From NCBI RefSeq assembly GCF_000735355.1, contig NZ_JMPI01000068.1, positions 1-64,000 on the forward strand: 64,000 nt of DNA, written 5' to 3'. The translations under genes and the position numbers were made by a program. Under the pieces are notes generated by a model. The model was not told where the DNA came from, made no database searches, and worked only from the letters and a program-made list of their open reading frames with translations. The stretch is from Buttiauxella agrestis ATCC 33320 (GTDB taxonomy: Bacteria; Pseudomonadota; Gammaproteobacteria; Enterobacterales; Enterobacteriaceae). Positions 1 through 11,720 of the stretch are shown here, in pieces. How positions within the stretch are numbered: the first letter of the stretch is position 1; every line of letters starts with the position of its first letter.

Positions 1-5
1 AGTAA

Positions 6-2453
6 TTACAATCTCACCGGCTTAATATGCCAAATCTCATCGGCGTATTCCTGAATCGTCCTGTCAGACGAGAAATAACCCATGTTGGCGATATTGTGCA
101 TAGTGCGAATCGTCCACTCTTCCGGTTGGCGATACAACTCATCTACCCTGTCCTGGCAATCCACATAGCTGCGGTAATCTGCCAGCACCTGATAGTGGTC
201 ACCAAAGTTAATCAGTGAATCCAGCAGGTCACGGTAGCGCGTCGGCTCATCCGGGCTGAATGCCCCGGTACCGATTTGCGTCAGCACCTGATGCAGCTCT
301 TCATCTTGCTCGTAATATTCACGCGGCTTATAGCCTTTACGCCGCAGCGTTTCGACCTCTTCCGCCGTATTCCCGAAGATAAAGATATTATCCGCGCCAA
401 CGTGCTCCAGCATTTCGACGTTTGCACCATCGAGCGTGCCGATAGTCAGCGCCCCGTTCAGGCCAAACTTCATGTTACTGGTGCCGGAAGCCTCCGTTCC
501 CGCCAGCGAAATCTGCTCGGAGAGATCCGCCGCCGGAATAATGATCTGCGCCAGGCTAACGCTGTAGTTCGGGATGAATACGACTTTTAAACGATCTTTC
601 ACTACCGGATCGTTATTGATCACCGTCGCCACATCATTGATGAGATGAATGATGTGCTTCGCCATGTAATACGCTGACGCCGCTTTACCGGCGAAGATAT
701 TCACGCGCGGCACCCAATCTGCTGTCGGATCGGCCTTGATGCGGTTGTAGCGCGTAATCACGTGCAGCACGTTCATCAGCTGGCGTTTGTACTCGTGAAT
801 ACGTTTGATTTGCACATCAAATAACGCGTTCGGGTTCACCACCACATTGAGCTGCTGGCCGATGTAACTTGCCAGGCGCTTCTTGTTGGCCAGCTTCGCC
901 TTGCGAACATCCTGATGCACCGTCGGGTAATCAATATGCTGCTTCAGATCGTTCAGTTGGCTGAGATCGGTACGCCAGGTGCGGCCGATATTTTCATCCA
1001 GCACTTCTGAAAGCGGCGGGTTCGCCAGTGCCAGCCAACGGCGCGGCGTAACACCATTGGTTTTGTTGCAAAAACGCATCGGGAAGATCGCGGCGAAATC
1101 GGCAAACAGCGACTGCACCATCAGGTTGGAGTGCAGCTCAGAAACGCCGTTCACTTTATGGCTGGCGACCACCGCAAGCCACGCCATACGGACTTTACGC
1201 CCGTTCGATTCATCAATAATCGAGGTGCGCCCCAGCAGGCCGGTATCGTTCGGATACTGCTCCTGCAAGGTTTTCAGGAAGTAGTCGTTAATCTCAAAGA
1301 TTATCTGCAAGTGGCGCGGCAGAATTTTACCTAACATGTCTACCGGCCAGGTTTCCAGCGCCTCGCTCATCAGCGTGTGGTTGGTGTACGAGAACACCTG
1401 GCAGGTGACTTCAAACGCATCTTCCCAGGTGAATTTATGCTCGTCGATGAGCAAACGCATCAGTTCAGGGATCGCCAACACCGGGTGCGTGTCGTTAAGG
1501 TGAATGGCGATTTTATCCGCCAGATTGTCGTAGGTTTTATGCAACTGGTAATGGCGGCTGAGAATATCCTGCACGGTGGAGGAGACGAGGAAATATTCCT
1601 GACGCAAACGCAGTTCCCGGCCTGAATAGGTTGAGTCATCCGGGTAAAGTACGCGGGAGACGTTTTCCGAATGGTTCTTATCTTCTACCGCAGCGAAATA
1701 ATCGCCCTGGTTAAATTTACCCAGGTTGATTTCGCTACTCGCCTGCGCATTCCACAGGCGCAGCGTGTTAGTCGCATCAGTGTCGTAGCCAGGGATTATC
1801 TGGTCATACGCCACCGCCAAAATCTCTTCGGTTTCTACCCAGCGGAATTTCTTCGCTTCCATTTGCACACGCCCGCCAAAACGCACTTTGTAGCGCGTAT
1901 TGTGGCGTTTAAATTCCCAAGGATTACCGTATTCGAGCCAATAATCCGGCGACTCTTTCTGGCGGCCATCGACGATATTTTGTTTGAACATACCGTAGTC
2001 GTAGCGAATGCCGTAACCGCGGCCAGGCAAACCAAGCGTTGCCATTGAATCGAGGAAACAGGCGGCGAGACGACCTAACCCGCCATTACCGAGGCCGGGG
2101 TCGTTCTCTTCGTCAATCAACTCTTCGAGATCAAGCCCCATCTCTTCCAGCGCATTTTTGACATCTTCATAAATACCTAATGAAAGCAGTGCGTTAGAAA
2201 GAGTGCGGCCAATCAAAAACTCCATCGACAGATAGTAAACCTGGCGAACTTCCTGGGAAAGCTGAGCACGGTTTGAACGCAGCCAGCGTTCTACCAACCG
2301 GTCACGAACGGCAAATAATGTGGCATTGAGCCACTCATGCTTGTTCGCAATGGCAGGGTCTTTCCCAACCGTAAACATCAGTTTATAAGCTATTGAGTGC
2401 TTTAACGCCTCAATACTGAGCGTCGGTGAAGCATAGGAAAAGGGTGCGTTCAT
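6..2453 (-). CDS. glgP: Glycogen phosphorylase GlgP
   Basis: Releases glucose-1-phosphate from the ends of glycogen in the cytosol. The 815-residue product is the usual enterobacterial length. The pyridoxal-phosphate site is visible near residue 660 as [13 protein letters not shown], where the lysine carries the cofactor, and the glycine-rich segment [14 protein letters not shown] lies near residue 125. The ATG at 2453 has AGGA about 11 nt upstream. It is the last gene of glgBXCAP, 22 bp after glgA. The stop codon lies five bases from the window edge, so the gene is complete but its terminator is not visible. Confidence 0.98.
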   Translation of the reverse strand: MNAPFSYASPTLSIEALKHSIAYKLMFTVGKDPAIANKHEWLNATLFAVRDRLVERWLRSNRAQLSQEVRQVYYLSMEFLIGRTLSNALLSLGIYEDVKNALEEMGLDLEELIDEENDPGLGNGGLGRLAACFLDSMATLGLPGRGYGIRYDYGMFKQNIVDGRQKESPDYWLEYGNPWEFKRHNTRYKVRFGGRVQMEAKKFRWVETEEILAVAYDQIIPGYDTDATNTLRLWNAQASSEINLGKFNQGDYFAAVEDKNHSENVSRVLYPDDSTYSGRELRLRQEYFLVSSTVQDILSRHYQLHKTYDNLADKIAIHLNDTHPVLAIPELMRLLIDEHKFTWEDAFEVTCQVFSYTNHTLMSEALETWPVDMLGKILPRHLQIIFEINDYFLKTLQEQYPNDTGLLGRTSIIDESNGRKVRMAWLAVVASHKVNGVSELHSNLMVQSLFADFAAIFPMRFCNKTNGVTPRRWLALANPPLSEVLDENIGRTWRTDLSQLNDLKQHIDYPTVHQDVRKAKLANKKRLASYIGQQLNVVVNPNALFDVQIKRIHEYKRQLMNVLHVITRYNRIKADPTADWVPRVNIFAGKAASAYYMAKHIIHLINDVATVINNDPVVKDRLKVVFIPNYSVSLAQIIIPAADLSEQISLAGTEASGTSNMKFGLNGALTIGTLDGANVEMLEHVGADNIFIFGNTAEEVETLRRKGYKPREYYEQDEELHQVLTQIGTGAFSPDEPTRYRDLLDSLINFGDHYQVLADYRSYVDCQDRVDELYRQPEEWTIRTMHNIANMGYFSSDRTIQEYADEIWHIKPVRL

Positions 2454-2475
2454 ATCAGTGATTCCTGGTGGATGT

Positions 2476-3909
2476 CTACAGCAAACGTTGGTACAAGTCG
2501 CGGTAGGAATGCGCCGCTACCTGCCAGCTAAAATCCATGCCCATAGCCTGACGCTGAACAAACCGCCACAGCGAAGGGCGAGACCACAACACGAAGGCAC
2601 GCCGAATCGCTCTTAGCAGCGACCAGGCATTACTGTCTTCAAACACGAATCCACTGGCGATACCGTCAGCCAGGTTTTCCAGCGAGCTGTCAGATACGGT
2701 GTCCGCAAGCCCACCCGTACGCCGCACCAGCGGCAAAGTGCCGTACTTCAAACCATACAATTGCGTTAAACCACAAGGCTCAAAACGGCTCGGCACCAGA
2801 ATCACATCTGCGCCCCCCATAATGCGGTGTGAAAAAGCTTCGTGATAGCCGATTTGAACCCCAACTTGCCCAGGGTGCTCAGCTGCCGCCGCCAGGAAAC
2901 CTTCCTGCATGACGGTATCACCCGCGCCCAGCAATGCCAGTTGCCCGCCTTGCTCGAGCAATCCCGGCAACGCTTCCAGCACCAAATCCAAACCTTTCTG
3001 GCTGGTCAAACGGCTCACTACCGCAAACAGCGGCGCTTTGTCGTTAACCTTCAGCCCCATCGCCACCTGCAACTGACGCTTGTTCTCGGCTTTTTCTTCC
3101 AGCGTGTCGCGGGTGTAACGCGAAGCCAGAAGCAAGTCATGAGCCGGGTCCCAAATTTTTTCGTCCACGCCGTTAAGAATGCCGGACAGCCGTCCCTCGC
3201 GGTGGCGCTGGCGCAGCAGCCCTTCCATGCCGTAGGCAAATTGTGGCTCGGTTATCTCACGGGCATACGTTGGGCTGACCGCCGTAATATGATCAGCATA
3301 GTAAAGGCCAGCTTTCAAGTACGAAATTTGACCGTTAAACTCCAGGCCGTTCATGTTGTAGAACGACCATGGCAGGTCAATTTCATTCATATGATGGGCG
3401 TAAAACAGCCCCTGGTAAGCCAGGTTGTGAACGGTAAATACCGACTTTGCCGGGCGACCACGGGCCTCGAGATACGCTGGTACCAGGCCCGCATGCCAGT
3501 CATGTGCATGCACAATATCCGGGTGCCAGAAGGGATCCAGACCACAAGCCATCTCAGCGCCGACCCATCCGAGCAATGCAAAACGGTGCACGTTATCGGT
3601 GTAAGCGAACTGGTTAGTATCGTGATACGGGCTGCCTGGGCGTTCGTATAAATGTGGAGCGTCAATCAGGTAAATCCCCACGCCGTTGAAGTGGCCATAT
3701 AACAAAGTCATATGACCCGCGAAGGTGTCACGATGTGCGACAACCTGCGCATCAACAATGCCACGACGGATATCCGGGAATGCAGGCAGCAGGACTCTCG
3801 TCTCAACACCTCCTGCAATTTGTGCCGCCGGTAGAGCGCCAAGCACATCTGCCAGACCACCCGTTTTTAGCAGTGGAAACATTTCAGAACATACATGTAA
3901 GACCTGCAT
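2476..3909 (-). CDS. glgA: Glycogen synthase GlgA
   Basis: ADP-glucose-dependent glycogen synthase (GT5), which elongates alpha-1,4 chains. I start it at the ATG at 3909, giving 477 residues as in E. coli. The N-terminus [18 protein letters not shown] contains the KTGGLADV substrate loop, and GGGAG-type RBS (GGGAG) sits 6 nt upstream. The frame stays open 13 codons further upstream but without conservation. The C-terminal GT-B half shows [18 protein letters not shown], the family's nucleotide-sugar binding segment. It lies between glgC (91 bp gap with a hairpin) and glgP (22 bp) and uses the ADP-glucose made by GlgC. Confidence 0.98.
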   Translation of the reverse strand: MQVLHVCSEMFPLLKTGGLADVLGALPAAQIAGGVETRVLLPAFPDIRRGIVDAQVVAHRDTFAGHMTLLYGHFNGVGIYLIDAPHLYERPGSPYHDTNQFAYTDNVHRFALLGWVGAEMACGLDPFWHPDIVHAHDWHAGLVPAYLEARGRPAKSVFTVHNLAYQGLFYAHHMNEIDLPWSFYNMNGLEFNGQISYLKAGLYYADHITAVSPTYAREITEPQFAYGMEGLLRQRHREGRLSGILNGVDEKIWDPAHDLLLASRYTRDTLEEKAENKRQLQVAMGLKVNDKAPLFAVVSRLTSQKGLDLVLEALPGLLEQGGQLALLGAGDTVMQEGFLAAAAEHPGQVGVQIGYHEAFSHRIMGGADVILVPSRFEPCGLTQLYGLKYGTLPLVRRTGGLADTVSDSSLENLADGIASGFVFEDSNAWSLLRAIRRAFVLWSRPSLWRFVQRQAMGMDFSWQVAAHSYRDLYQRLL

Positions 3910-3970
3910 TATCGCTCCCGTATGGAAAGTCGTGGCGTAAAAAATCAAACGCCAAACGATAAAATTACAA

Positions 3971-3990
3971 CGCGCAGCCCCTGCTGCGCG
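3971..3990. repeat. Hairpin between glgC and glgA
   Basis: Arms CGCGCAG and CTGCGCG enclose a six-base loop in the 91-bp glgC-glgA gap. On the transcribed (minus) strand it is followed by TTGTAATTTTAT, too weak a U-tract for a confident terminator. It may act as an attenuator or a 3'-end stabiliser for the upstream glgBXC mRNA. Function is inferred only. Confidence 0.5.
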
Positions 3991-4000
3991 GAGGTCAATC

Positions 4001-5284
4001 CTAACCTGGCAATTTGGCCAGCATTTCCCGCGTCACCAGCACAATACCTTCTTCGGAACGGTAGAAACGGCGTGCATCTTCCTCAGCGTTTTCCCCCACT
4101 ACCATGCCTTCAGGAATGACGCAGGCGCGGTCGATAATGCAACGGCGTAAACGGCAGGAGCGCCCGACAATGACATCCGGCAGCAATACTGAAGAATCAA
4201 TGTTGCAAAACGAATTAACGCGCACTCTCGGGAACAACACCGACTGAACCACCACCGAACCGGAAATAATGCAGCCGCCAGAAACCAACGAGTTCAGCGT
4301 CATGCCGTGACTGCCCGAACGGTCTTGCACAAATTTCGCCGGAGGCAACGGTTCCATATGAGTACGGATCGGCCATTCCTGGTCGTACATATCCAGTTCC
4401 GGCGTTACCGAAGCGAGGTCGAGGTTGGCTTTCCAGTAGGCTTCCAGCGTCCCGACATCGCGCCAGTATGGTTCGGCATCAGGGTCAGACTGCACGCAAG
4501 AGAGCGGGAATGGATGGGCGAAGGCCGAGCCAGATTTCATGACGTACGGAATAATATCTTTCCCGAAGTCATGGCTTGAGTTTTCGTCTTTGTCGTCGGC
4601 TTCCAGCAATTCGTAGAGATAATCTGCATCGAAAACGTAGATCCCCATGCTGGCGAGCGCTTTGCTGTCGTCGCCTGGCATCGACGGCGGGTTAGCCGGC
4701 TTTTCCACGAATTCGATAATTTTCTCTTCGCTATCCACCGCCATCACGCCAAATGCCGAAGCTTCGTGCAGCGGCACTGGCATACATGCCACCGTACAAC
4801 GCGCCCCCTTCTCCACGTGGTCAATCAACATGCGTGAATAATCTTGCTTGTAGATGTGATCGCCCGCGAGGATAACCACATACTCCGCCTTGTAGCGGCG
4901 AATAATGTCGAGGTTTTGCGTCACCGCATCCGCCGTACCGCGATACCAGTTTTCACCGTGTACCCGCTGCTGCGCCGGGAGCAAATCGACAAATTCGTTC
5001 ATCTCCTCGCTGAAAAACGACCAGCCGCGCTGAATATGCTGCACCAGCGTATGTGACTGATATTGGGTGATAACGCCGATGCGGCGAATACCCGAGTTAA
5101 TGCAATTCGACAGCGCGAAATCAATGATTCGGAACTTGCCACCAAAGTGAACGGCAGGCTTGGCGCGTGTAGAGGTTAAATCTTTCAATCGGGTACCGCG
5201 CCCACCAGCCAGAATCAGGGCGACAGATTTATTTGGCAGTTGTCTTGCCAACATCAGAGGATCGTTCTTATCAAGCCTAACCAT
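4001..5284 (-). CDS. glgC: Glucose-1-phosphate adenylyltransferase GlgC
   Basis: ADP-glucose pyrophosphorylase, the committed and allosterically controlled step of glycogen synthesis (glucose-1-phosphate + ATP to ADP-glucose + PPi). The N-terminal nucleotidyltransferase motif [15 protein letters not shown], the WYRGTADAV loop, [10 protein letters not shown] and the C-terminal left-handed beta-helix are all clear. The product is 427 residues, four shorter than E. coli GlgC because the extreme C-terminus ends in [13 protein letters not shown] lies 7 nt before the ATG at 5284. It is the third gene of glgBXCAP, 15 bp after glgX. Confidence 0.98.
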   Translation of the reverse strand: MVRLDKNDPLMLARQLPNKSVALILAGGRGTRLKDLTSTRAKPAVHFGGKFRIIDFALSNCINSGIRRIGVITQYQSHTLVQHIQRGWSFFSEEMNEFVDLLPAQQRVHGENWYRGTADAVTQNLDIIRRYKAEYVVILAGDHIYKQDYSRMLIDHVEKGARCTVACMPVPLHEASAFGVMAVDSEEKIIEFVEKPANPPSMPGDDSKALASMGIYVFDADYLYELLEADDKDENSSHDFGKDIIPYVMKSGSAFAHPFPLSCVQSDPDAEPYWRDVGTLEAYWKANLDLASVTPELDMYDQEWPIRTHMEPLPPAKFVQDRSGSHGMTLNSLVSGGCIISGSVVVQSVLFPRVRVNSFCNIDSSVLLPDVIVGRSCRLRRCIIDRACVIPEGMVVGENAEEDARRFYRSEEGIVLVTREMLAKLPG

Positions 5285-5299
5285 GACTGACTCCTTTTT

Positions 5300-7282
5300 T
5301 TATGACTTCTGGAATACGCAGACTCCGTGCGCCGGACCATGCCATACAGCCATCACCACCGGGTTGTCTTCGCCGGCAAACGGAGGAATGGCGCGCCATT
5401 CCCCTTCGGGTAATACGATGTCGGCCACTTCTTCGGTAGCGTTAATCGTAATAAGCCAACGTTCTGAAAGCTGGATTTGCAGGCGATGAACGCCGTTTTC
5501 CCACTCGTCAGCACTCAGAGGCTGAGCCTCTTTATTCCACCAGCGAACATTGCCATCACCGTCCTCCCACCAGACATTCTGGGTTAGCGCCGGAATCGTC
5601 TTGCGTAGATGAATCAATGCCGCGGTAAATGTGGTTAAGCCATCGTTACAATGCTCCCAGTCAAGCCATGTCAGTTGGTTATCCTGGCAGTAAGCGTTGT
5701 TATTACCGTGCTGGCTGTGACCATGTTCGTCACCGGCCAAAAGCATCGGCGTACCCTGGGAAAGCAGTAACAATGTCAGCAAGGCGTGAACACTGTCGCG
5801 CCGCCGTTCTTTGATATACAACGAGGCTTCCAGCCCTTCGAAGCCGTAATTGTTACTGTAGTTATTGTTGGTGCCATCACGGTTATCTTCGCCGTTTGCT
5901 TCATTGTGTTTTTGATTGAAGCTGACACAGTCACGCAGCGTGAAACCATCATGCGCCGTGATTAAATTGATGCTGGTTGAAGGTTTACGCTCGCCTCGAC
6001 GATACACATCGCTCGAACCGGCAAAGCGGCACGCGAATCCTCCTAACGATAGATCTTGTCGCAGCCAGAAACGCCGCATGCCATCACGAAAATGGTCATT
6101 CCATTCCGCAAATAACGGTGGATAGTTGCCGACCTGATAACCCCCCGCGCCAATATCCCAGGGTTCCGCTATCAGTTTTATCTGCGACAAAACCGGGTCA
6201 TTTTTAATGGCTTCAAACAGCGGCGCATCCTGGCGAAATTCCGGCGTGCGCCCCATAACAGAAGCTAAATCGAAACGGAAACCATCAATGTGGCAGCTGT
6301 CGACCCAATAACGCAGACAATCCACCACCTGCGCCACCACGCCTGGCGTACTCAAATTCAACGTATTACCGCAACCCGTCCAGTTCTGGTAATCGCCATT
6401 CTCCATTAACCAATAATAGCTACGGTTATCGATTCCGCTTAGTGAGAGGGTCGGGCCATCGCGATCCAGTTCCGCGCTGTGGTTGAGCACAATGTCGAGA
6501 ATCACCTCGATACCCGCGCTGTGTAACGCTTTAATCGCGCCACGTAACTCATTGGCGGCACTGAGCGGATCGTGATTCACCGCGTAATAACCTTCGACGG
6601 CATAGATAGAGCGCGGGTTGTAGCCCCAGTAGTTGCTCAGTCCGAGGTGTGAAACGCGCGGCTCGCTAACAAAATGCGCCACCGGCAACAGCTCCAGCGC
6701 CGTAATCCCCAGGCGTTTGAAGTAGTTAATCATCACCGGATGGCCAAGTGCAGCGTAAGTTCCGCGCAGTTCTTCGGGAATACCTGGGTGAAGCAGCGTC
6801 AGGCCGCGCACGTGAGCTTCGTAAATAACGGTATCGCCCCACGCAGTGCGCGGATATTCATCGTCTTCCCAGTCAAACTTATCCTGCACCACCACGCATT
6901 TCGCCATATGCGGGGCGCTGTCTTCCAGATTCGGTTCGTCATAACCGCCATGCAAATGGGGATGATGTTCCACCCCACCCACCACCACGCGGGCGCAAGG
7001 GTCGAGTAACAATTTTGCCGGGTTAAAACGATGGCCGTTATGCGGTTCCCACGGCCCATGCACGCGGTAACCGTACTTCAAACCGGGTTTGGCATTAGGC
7101 AAATAACCGTGCCAGATATCTCCGGTTCGCACCGGCAAATCGTAGCGTTGCTCGTGACCGTGTTCGTCGAACACGCACAGTTCGACTTTATGAGCATTTG
7201 CGGAAAACAGGGTGAAGTTCACCCCTTTTCCATCATAAAACGAGCCGTAAGGCGCGGAGTTTCCGGCAGTGAGTTGTGTCAT
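5300..7282 (-). CDS. glgX: Glycogen debranching enzyme GlgX
   Basis: GH13 isoamylase-type enzyme that hydrolyses the alpha-1,6 links of limit-dextrin branches left by GlgP. The product is 660 residues (E. coli 657). An N-terminal CBM48-like beta domain is followed by the GH13 barrel: region [10 protein letters not shown], region [10 protein letters not shown] (nucleophile Asp), region III LIAEPWD (acid Glu) and region IV TAHDGF. Its ATG overlaps the glgB stop by 4 bp (ATGA), so the two are translationally coupled. Confidence 0.98.
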   Translation of the reverse strand: MTQLTAGNSAPYGSFYDGKGVNFTLFSANAHKVELCVFDEHGHEQRYDLPVRTGDIWHGYLPNAKPGLKYGYRVHGPWEPHNGHRFNPAKLLLDPCARVVVGGVEHHPHLHGGYDEPNLEDSAPHMAKCVVVQDKFDWEDDEYPRTAWGDTVIYEAHVRGLTLLHPGIPEELRGTYAALGHPVMINYFKRLGITALELLPVAHFVSEPRVSHLGLSNYWGYNPRSIYAVEGYYAVNHDPLSAANELRGAIKALHSAGIEVILDIVLNHSAELDRDGPTLSLSGIDNRSYYWLMENGDYQNWTGCGNTLNLSTPGVVAQVVDCLRYWVDSCHIDGFRFDLASVMGRTPEFRQDAPLFEAIKNDPVLSQIKLIAEPWDIGAGGYQVGNYPPLFAEWNDHFRDGMRRFWLRQDLSLGGFACRFAGSSDVYRRGERKPSTSINLITAHDGFTLRDCVSFNQKHNEANGEDNRDGTNNNYSNNYGFEGLEASLYIKERRRDSVHALLTLLLLSQGTPMLLAGDEHGHSQHGNNNAYCQDNQLTWLDWEHCNDGLTTFTAALIHLRKTIPALTQNVWWEDGDGNVRWWNKEAQPLSADEWENGVHRLQIQLSERWLITINATEEVADIVLPEGEWRAIPPFAGEDNPVVMAVWHGPAHGVCVFQKS

Positions 7283-9465
7283 TCAGCCTCCCTTACCAAC
7301 CAGATAGTCGAAAGCGGAGGCAGGGTCAGACTCAGGGAGTGCTCGCGACCGTGGCTTGGGATCTCATCGCTGTGCACCACGCCACTGTTCCCGGCGTTAC
7401 TGCCGTGATAGTGCATCGAGTCCGTGTTCAGCTCTTCACGCCAGCGGCCTGGCTGGTTAATGCCAAAGCGATAGTTGTAACGCGGTACCGGAGTGAAGTT
7501 ACTGGCAACAATGATTTCATTGCCCTTCGAGTCGCGGCGCACAAAGATAAACACCGAATTCACGTTGTCTTCGACCACCAGCCATTCAAAGCCGTAGCTG
7601 TCGAAATCCAGCTCATGCATTGCAGCGTGATGGCGATAAGTGTGGTTTAAATCGCGGACCAGGCGTTTCACGCCGTGGTGCCAGTTATCGCCGCCTTCCA
7701 GTAAATGCCAGTCGAGACTGCTGTCGTGGTTCCACTCGCGGCCCTGGGCGAATTCATTGCCCATGAACAACAATTTCTTGCCGGGGAATGCCCACATCCA
7801 GCCGTAGTACGCACGCAAGTTGGCAAACTTCTGCCACGCATCACCCGGCATACGGTCGAGAATAGATTTTTTGCCGTGGACCACTTCGTCATGCGACAAC
7901 GGCAGCACGAAGTTTTCGGTGCTGTTGTACAGCATGCCGAAGGTCATTTTGTTGTGATGATACTGGCGATGCACCGGGTCGAGTTTCATATAGTCGAGGG
8001 TGTCGTGCATCCAGCCGAGGTTCCATTTAAACCAGAAACCTAAGCCGCCCATTGAAGCCGGGCGCGACACGCCTGCAAAGTCGGTGGACTCTTCCGCCAT
8101 CGTCACCGCACCCGGCGTTTGCTCGCCGATAATACGGTTGGTATTACGCAGGAATTCGATAGCTTCGAGGTTTTCGCGCCCGCCTTTATCGTTCGGTATC
8201 CACTCTCCAGGCTGGCGGCTGTAGTCGCGATAAATCATTGATGCCACCGCATCAACGCGCAGACCGTCAATACCGAAGCGCTCAATCCAGTACAGCCCGT
8301 TACCGACCAGATAGTTGCTGACTTCACGCCGTCCATAGTTATAAATCAGCGTGTTCCAGTCCTGGTGATAACCCTCACGCGGGTCGCCGTGTTCATAAAG
8401 CGAGGTGCCATCGAATTTCGCAAGGCCAGCGTCGTCCGTCGGGAAATGCCCGGGAACCCAGTCCAGCAGCACATTCAGGCCCGCAGCATGTGCGGCATTA
8501 ATGAAGTAGCGGAAGTCGTCGCGCGTGCCGAAGCGGCGCGTCGGCGCATACATCCCTTGTGGCTGGTAGCCCCAACTGCCATCGAACGGATGCTCGTTAA
8601 TCGGCAACAGTTCGAGGTGCGTAAAGCCCATCTCTTTCACGTACGGCACCAGTTGGTCTGCCAGTTCGCGATAGCTGAGCCAGAAATTATTGTCGGTATG
8701 ACGACGCCAGGAACCGAGATGCACTTCGTAAATTGAGATCGGCTGGTCAAAGCCGTTGGCGCGTTGACGCGCAGGACTCAGCGTGGTTTTTTCAGGCAGG
8801 CCACAAATCAGCGACGCCGTTTCCGGGCGCATTTGCGACTCAAAAGCATACGGATCAGCCTTCAGGCGCAGATGCCCTTCGGTGTCGATAAGCTCGAATT
8901 TATATAACTGCCCGGGGTGAGCACCTGGAATAAAGAGTTCCCAGATCCCGCTTTCACGGCGCAAACGCATCGGGTGGCGACGACCATCCCAATAGTTGAA
9001 TTGACCCACAACCGAGACGCGGCGGGCGTTGGGTGCCCAAACAGAAAAACGAGTACCGGTCACGCCATCCATCGTGTCGGCGTGTGCGCCGAGCGTTTCG
9101 TAAGGGCGTAAATGGGTACCTTCGGACAACAGCCAGCTATCCATTTCCTGAATTAGCGGCCCAAAGCGATAGGGATCATCAATCAGATTTTCATGGCCAT
9201 GCCAGACGACAGCCAGTTGGTAACGAAAAGGATTTTTACGTCGGGGAATAACCCCGCAAAAGAAACCGCGAGAATCAATACACTCTAATTTACCGACCTT
9301 CCCACCGGTTTTAGGGTCGATAATCCAGACTTCTGTGGCGTTGGGTAACAGGGCGCGTACTTCCAGCCCGGCTTCTGTTTTATGCATTCCCAGCAGAGAA
9401 AACGGATCAGCAAAATGACCCGCAATTAGCGCATTTATCACGTCTTTTTCTGGATGAACAGACAT
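7279..9465 (-). CDS. glgB: 1,4-alpha-glucan branching enzyme GlgB
   Basis: GH13 branching enzyme that introduces alpha-1,6 branches into glycogen. Starting at the ATG at 9465 gives 728 residues, exactly the E. coli length, with AGGA 8 nt upstream. The in-frame ATG eight codons further upstream lacks conservation. Catalytic motifs: [19 protein letters not shown] (nucleophile Asp), TMAEESTDF (acid/base Glu) and [12 protein letters not shown]. It opens the glgBXCAP operon, and its promoter must lie in the 9466-9639 stretch. Confidence 0.98.
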   Translation of the reverse strand: MSVHPEKDVINALIAGHFADPFSLLGMHKTEAGLEVRALLPNATEVWIIDPKTGGKVGKLECIDSRGFFCGVIPRRKNPFRYQLAVVWHGHENLIDDPYRFGPLIQEMDSWLLSEGTHLRPYETLGAHADTMDGVTGTRFSVWAPNARRVSVVGQFNYWDGRRHPMRLRRESGIWELFIPGAHPGQLYKFELIDTEGHLRLKADPYAFESQMRPETASLICGLPEKTTLSPARQRANGFDQPISIYEVHLGSWRRHTDNNFWLSYRELADQLVPYVKEMGFTHLELLPINEHPFDGSWGYQPQGMYAPTRRFGTRDDFRYFINAAHAAGLNVLLDWVPGHFPTDDAGLAKFDGTSLYEHGDPREGYHQDWNTLIYNYGRREVSNYLVGNGLYWIERFGIDGLRVDAVASMIYRDYSRQPGEWIPNDKGGRENLEAIEFLRNTNRIIGEQTPGAVTMAEESTDFAGVSRPASMGGLGFWFKWNLGWMHDTLDYMKLDPVHRQYHHNKMTFGMLYNSTENFVLPLSHDEVVHGKKSILDRMPGDAWQKFANLRAYYGWMWAFPGKKLLFMGNEFAQGREWNHDSSLDWHLLEGGDNWHHGVKRLVRDLNHTYRHHAAMHELDFDSYGFEWLVVEDNVNSVFIFVRRDSKGNEIIVASNFTPVPRYNYRFGINQPGRWREELNTDSMHYHGSNAGNSGVVHSDEIPSHGREHSLSLTLPPLSTIWLVREAE

Positions 9466-9639
9466 GGCATTCGTCCTGTTTTTTGTCATTCATTGACCCT
9501 AACGGACGGCAATAACATTGTTTTCCTGCAAGCCGTTCCGCCCAACTAATTTTCATGGCGGTTTATCGCCCTGAATAAAGCATAGCCAACGCTCTGTTTT
9601 GCTCCCGAAAATTAATGAACTAAAGTCATACGCTTCATG
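9466..9639. other. glgB upstream region
   Basis: Non-coding stretch between glgB and the ERIC element. With the repeat and terminator it fills a 350-bp gap before asd. It must hold the glgB promoter, since asd upstream ends in a terminator. I see no promoter strong enough to place by eye. Confidence 0.4.
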
Positions 9640-9765
9640 TATACCCAAATAATTCACGTTATGGGAAGGCGGTAAACTCAGGAATCCCCAGGAGCTTACT
9701 TAAGTAAGTGGCTGGGGTGACGGAGTGCAACCAACACATCCATAACGTGAAGTATGAAGGGTATA
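9640..9765. repeat. ERIC element
   Basis: A 126-bp imperfect palindrome. The ends read TATACCCAAATAATTCACG and, in reverse complement, TATACCCTTCATACTTCACG. The centre carries the diagnostic ERIC core around CCCCAGGAGCTTACTTAAGT and AAGTAAGTGGCTGGGGTGA, which nearly matches the classical ERIC-PCR primer sites. The length agrees with the usual 127 bp. It lies between the asd terminator and the glgB promoter region. Confidence 0.93.
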
Positions 9766-9774
9766 TGACGTGAT

Positions 9775-9800
9775 AAAAAAAGGGGCTGCAATGCCCCTTT
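9775..9800 (-). terminator. asd intrinsic terminator
   Basis: On the minus strand AAAGGGGC-attgca-GCCCCTTT is followed by a U-run, 16 bp after the asd stop. The stem and tail are typical of a rho-independent terminator. Confidence 0.9.
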
Positions 9801-9815
9801 GGTGAGTAAGTGTAA

Positions 9816-10922
9816 TTATGCGAGCAAGCGCAACATTCTACGTAACGGTTCCGCCGCACCCCACAAAAGCTGGTCGCCAACGGTGAAGGCAGAAAGATAC
9901 TCCGGCCCCATGTTCAGCTTACGCAAACGCCCGACAGGTGTGGTCAATGTGCCGGTGACTGCCGCAGGCGTCAGTTCACGCAGTGTGATATCGCGGTCGT
10001 TTGGCACCACTTTCACCCAATCGTTATGGGCGGCCAGCATCGCTTCGATAGTTGGCAGAGAGACATCTTTTTTCAGTTTGAGGGTGAACGCCTGGCTGTG
10101 GCAACGCAGTGCGCCAACACGGACACACAAGCCATCAACAGGAATGACGGTGCCGGTATTCAGAATCTTGTTGGTTTCAGCCTGGCCTTTCCACTCTTCG
10201 CGGGTCTGGCCGTTATCAAGCTGCTTGTCGATCCATGGGATCAGGCTGCCAGCCAGTGGCACGCCAAAGTTATCCGTTGGCAGGCTGCCGCTACGGGCCA
10301 GATCCGTCACTTTACGTTCGATGTTCAGGATGGCAGAAGCCGGGTCCGCCAGCTCGCTGGCAACATGGCTATGCAGTTGGCCCATTTGAGTCAGCAGTTC
10401 ACGCATATGACGCGCACCGCCGCCAGATGCCGCCTGGTAAGTCGCAACGGAAACCCAGTCAACCAGGTCGTTCGCGAACAGGCCGCCGAGAGACATCAGC
10501 ATCAGGCTGACGGTGCAGTTACCGCCCACAAAGGTTTTCACGCCATTGTTCAGACCTTCCTGAATAACGTGCTGGTTTACCGGGTCGAGGATGATAATCG
10601 CATCATCTTTCATACGCAGAGAAGAAGCCGCATCAATCCAGTAACCTTGCCAGCCGCTTTCACGAAGCTTTGGATAGATTTCGTTGGTATAATCGCCGCC
10701 CTGGCAGGTAATGATGATGTCCAGTGCCTTCAGCGCTTCCAGGTCATACGCGTCCTGCAACGTGCCGTTGTTCTGGCCGGCAAAAGACGGAGCCGCGAGG
10801 CCGAGCTGAGAAGTGGAGAAGAAAACCGGACGAATGGCGTCAAAATCGCGTTCTTCAACCATGCGTTGCATGAGAACGGAACCGACCATACCGCGCCAAC
10901 CGATAAAACCAACATTTTTCAT
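9816..10922 (-). CDS. asd: Aspartate-semialdehyde dehydrogenase Asd
   Basis: Reduces aspartyl-4-phosphate with NADPH to aspartate semialdehyde, the branch point to diaminopimelate, lysine, methionine and threonine; normally essential. The ATG at 10922 gives 368 residues (E. coli 367) starting [16 protein letters not shown], the Rossmann NADP site. The catalytic cysteine is in GGNCTVSLM near residue 136, and the acid/base His is in [12 protein letters not shown]. The frame is open 28 codons upstream but is not conserved there. Divergent from yhgN across 163 bp; ends in a clear terminator. Confidence 0.98.
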   Translation of the reverse strand: MKNVGFIGWRGMVGSVLMQRMVEERDFDAIRPVFFSTSQLGLAAPSFAGQNNGTLQDAYDLEALKALDIIITCQGGDYTNEIYPKLRESGWQGYWIDAASSLRMKDDAIIILDPVNQHVIQEGLNNGVKTFVGGNCTVSLMLMSLGGLFANDLVDWVSVATYQAASGGGARHMRELLTQMGQLHSHVASELADPASAILNIERKVTDLARSGSLPTDNFGVPLAGSLIPWIDKQLDNGQTREEWKGQAETNKILNTGTVIPVDGLCVRVGALRCHSQAFTLKLKKDVSLPTIEAMLAAHNDWVKVVPNDRDITLRELTPAAVTGTLTTPVGRLRKLNMGPEYLSAFTVGDQLLWGAAEPLRRMLRLLA

Positions 10923-11085
10923 AGCGACTAATCCTGCAGAGGTGTTTGCGTTGTGCACATTAATTGAGATTACTGCCCACATTACAAAATGCTGCCAAAG
11001 TCGCAAGTGAAATTAATCAATGATATGCGCGCTATTAGAAATACAACTTATCAATGAACACGTTATTTATTAGAGAACACTATTC

Positions 11086-11679
11086 ATGACCGAAATCATT
11101 TCTGCGGCAGTACTGTTAATCCTGATTATGGACCCGTTGGGAAACCTGCCGATTTTTATGTCAGTGCTCAAGCATACCGAGCCGAAGCGCCGCCGGGCCA
11201 TCATGATCCGCGAGCTGCTTATTGCGCTGATCATCATGCTGATTTTCTTGTTTGCCGGGGAAAAAATTCTCGCGTTTCTTAACCTGCGCACAGAAAGCGT
11301 GTCTATTTCCGGCGGGATAATTTTGTTCCTGATTGCGATTAAAATGATCTTCCCAAGCCACGAAGGGAACGCCTCTGGCCTGCCTGCGGGCGAAGAACCC
11401 TTTATTGTGCCGCTGGCGATCCCGCTGGTTGCCGGGCCGACGCTGCTGGCAACGTTAATGCTGTTATCGCACCAGTATCCGAATCAAATGGGCCATTTAG
11501 TGATAGCGCTATTGCTGGCCTGGGGCGGCACCGTGGCGATTTTGCTGCAATCGTCGCTGTTCTTGCGCCTGCTGGGCGAGAAAGGCGTGAACGCACTGGA
11601 ACGCCTGATGGGACTGGTGCTGGTCATGCTGGCGACGCAGATGTTCCTGGATGGGCTGCGGGTGTGGATGAAGGGTTAA
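11086..11679 (+). CDS. yhgN: MarC-family membrane protein YhgN
   Basis: A 197-residue integral inner-membrane protein of the MarC/UPF0056 family with about six hydrophobic segments. The conserved N-terminal motif AVLLILIMDPLGNLPIF is present. Length and sequence match E. coli YhgN, whose transported substrate is not established. It keeps the E. coli neighbourhood beside asd. A palindromic repeat at 11689-11711 separates it from convergent yicI. Confidence 0.93.
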   Translation: MTEIISAAVLLILIMDPLGNLPIFMSVLKHTEPKRRRAIMIRELLIALIIMLIFLFAGEKILAFLNLRTESVSISGGIILFLIAIKMIFPSHEGNASGLPAGEEPFIVPLAIPLVAGPTLLATLMLLSHQYPNQMGHLVIALLLAWGGTVAILLQSSLFLRLLGEKGVNALERLMGLVLVMLATQMFLDGLRVWMKG

Positions 11680-11688
11680 ATTTTTAGT

Positions 11689-11711
11689 CCCCTCTCCCTT
11701 AGGGAGAGGGG
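11689..11711. repeat. REP-like palindrome, yhgN/yicI junction
   Basis: Perfect inverted repeat CCCCTCTCCCT-T-AGGGAGAGGGG between two convergent genes. It belongs to the same CCCTCTCCC/GGGAGAGGG family as the copies at 49126 and 52722. Position suggests transcript-end protection or termination; the role is inferred. Confidence 0.8.
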
Positions 11712-11720
11712 AAAGACCAA

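Noticed and set aside
2842-3651. 269-residue open frame opposite glgA
   Set aside because: Shadow of glgA; composition and lack of motifs give no support.
9659-9880. 73-residue open frame across the ERIC element
   Set aside because: It is the open frame often created by the ERIC repeat itself and overlaps the asd terminator and 3' end.
10026-10931. 301-residue open frame opposite asd
   Set aside because: Shadow of asd, which is conserved over its full length.
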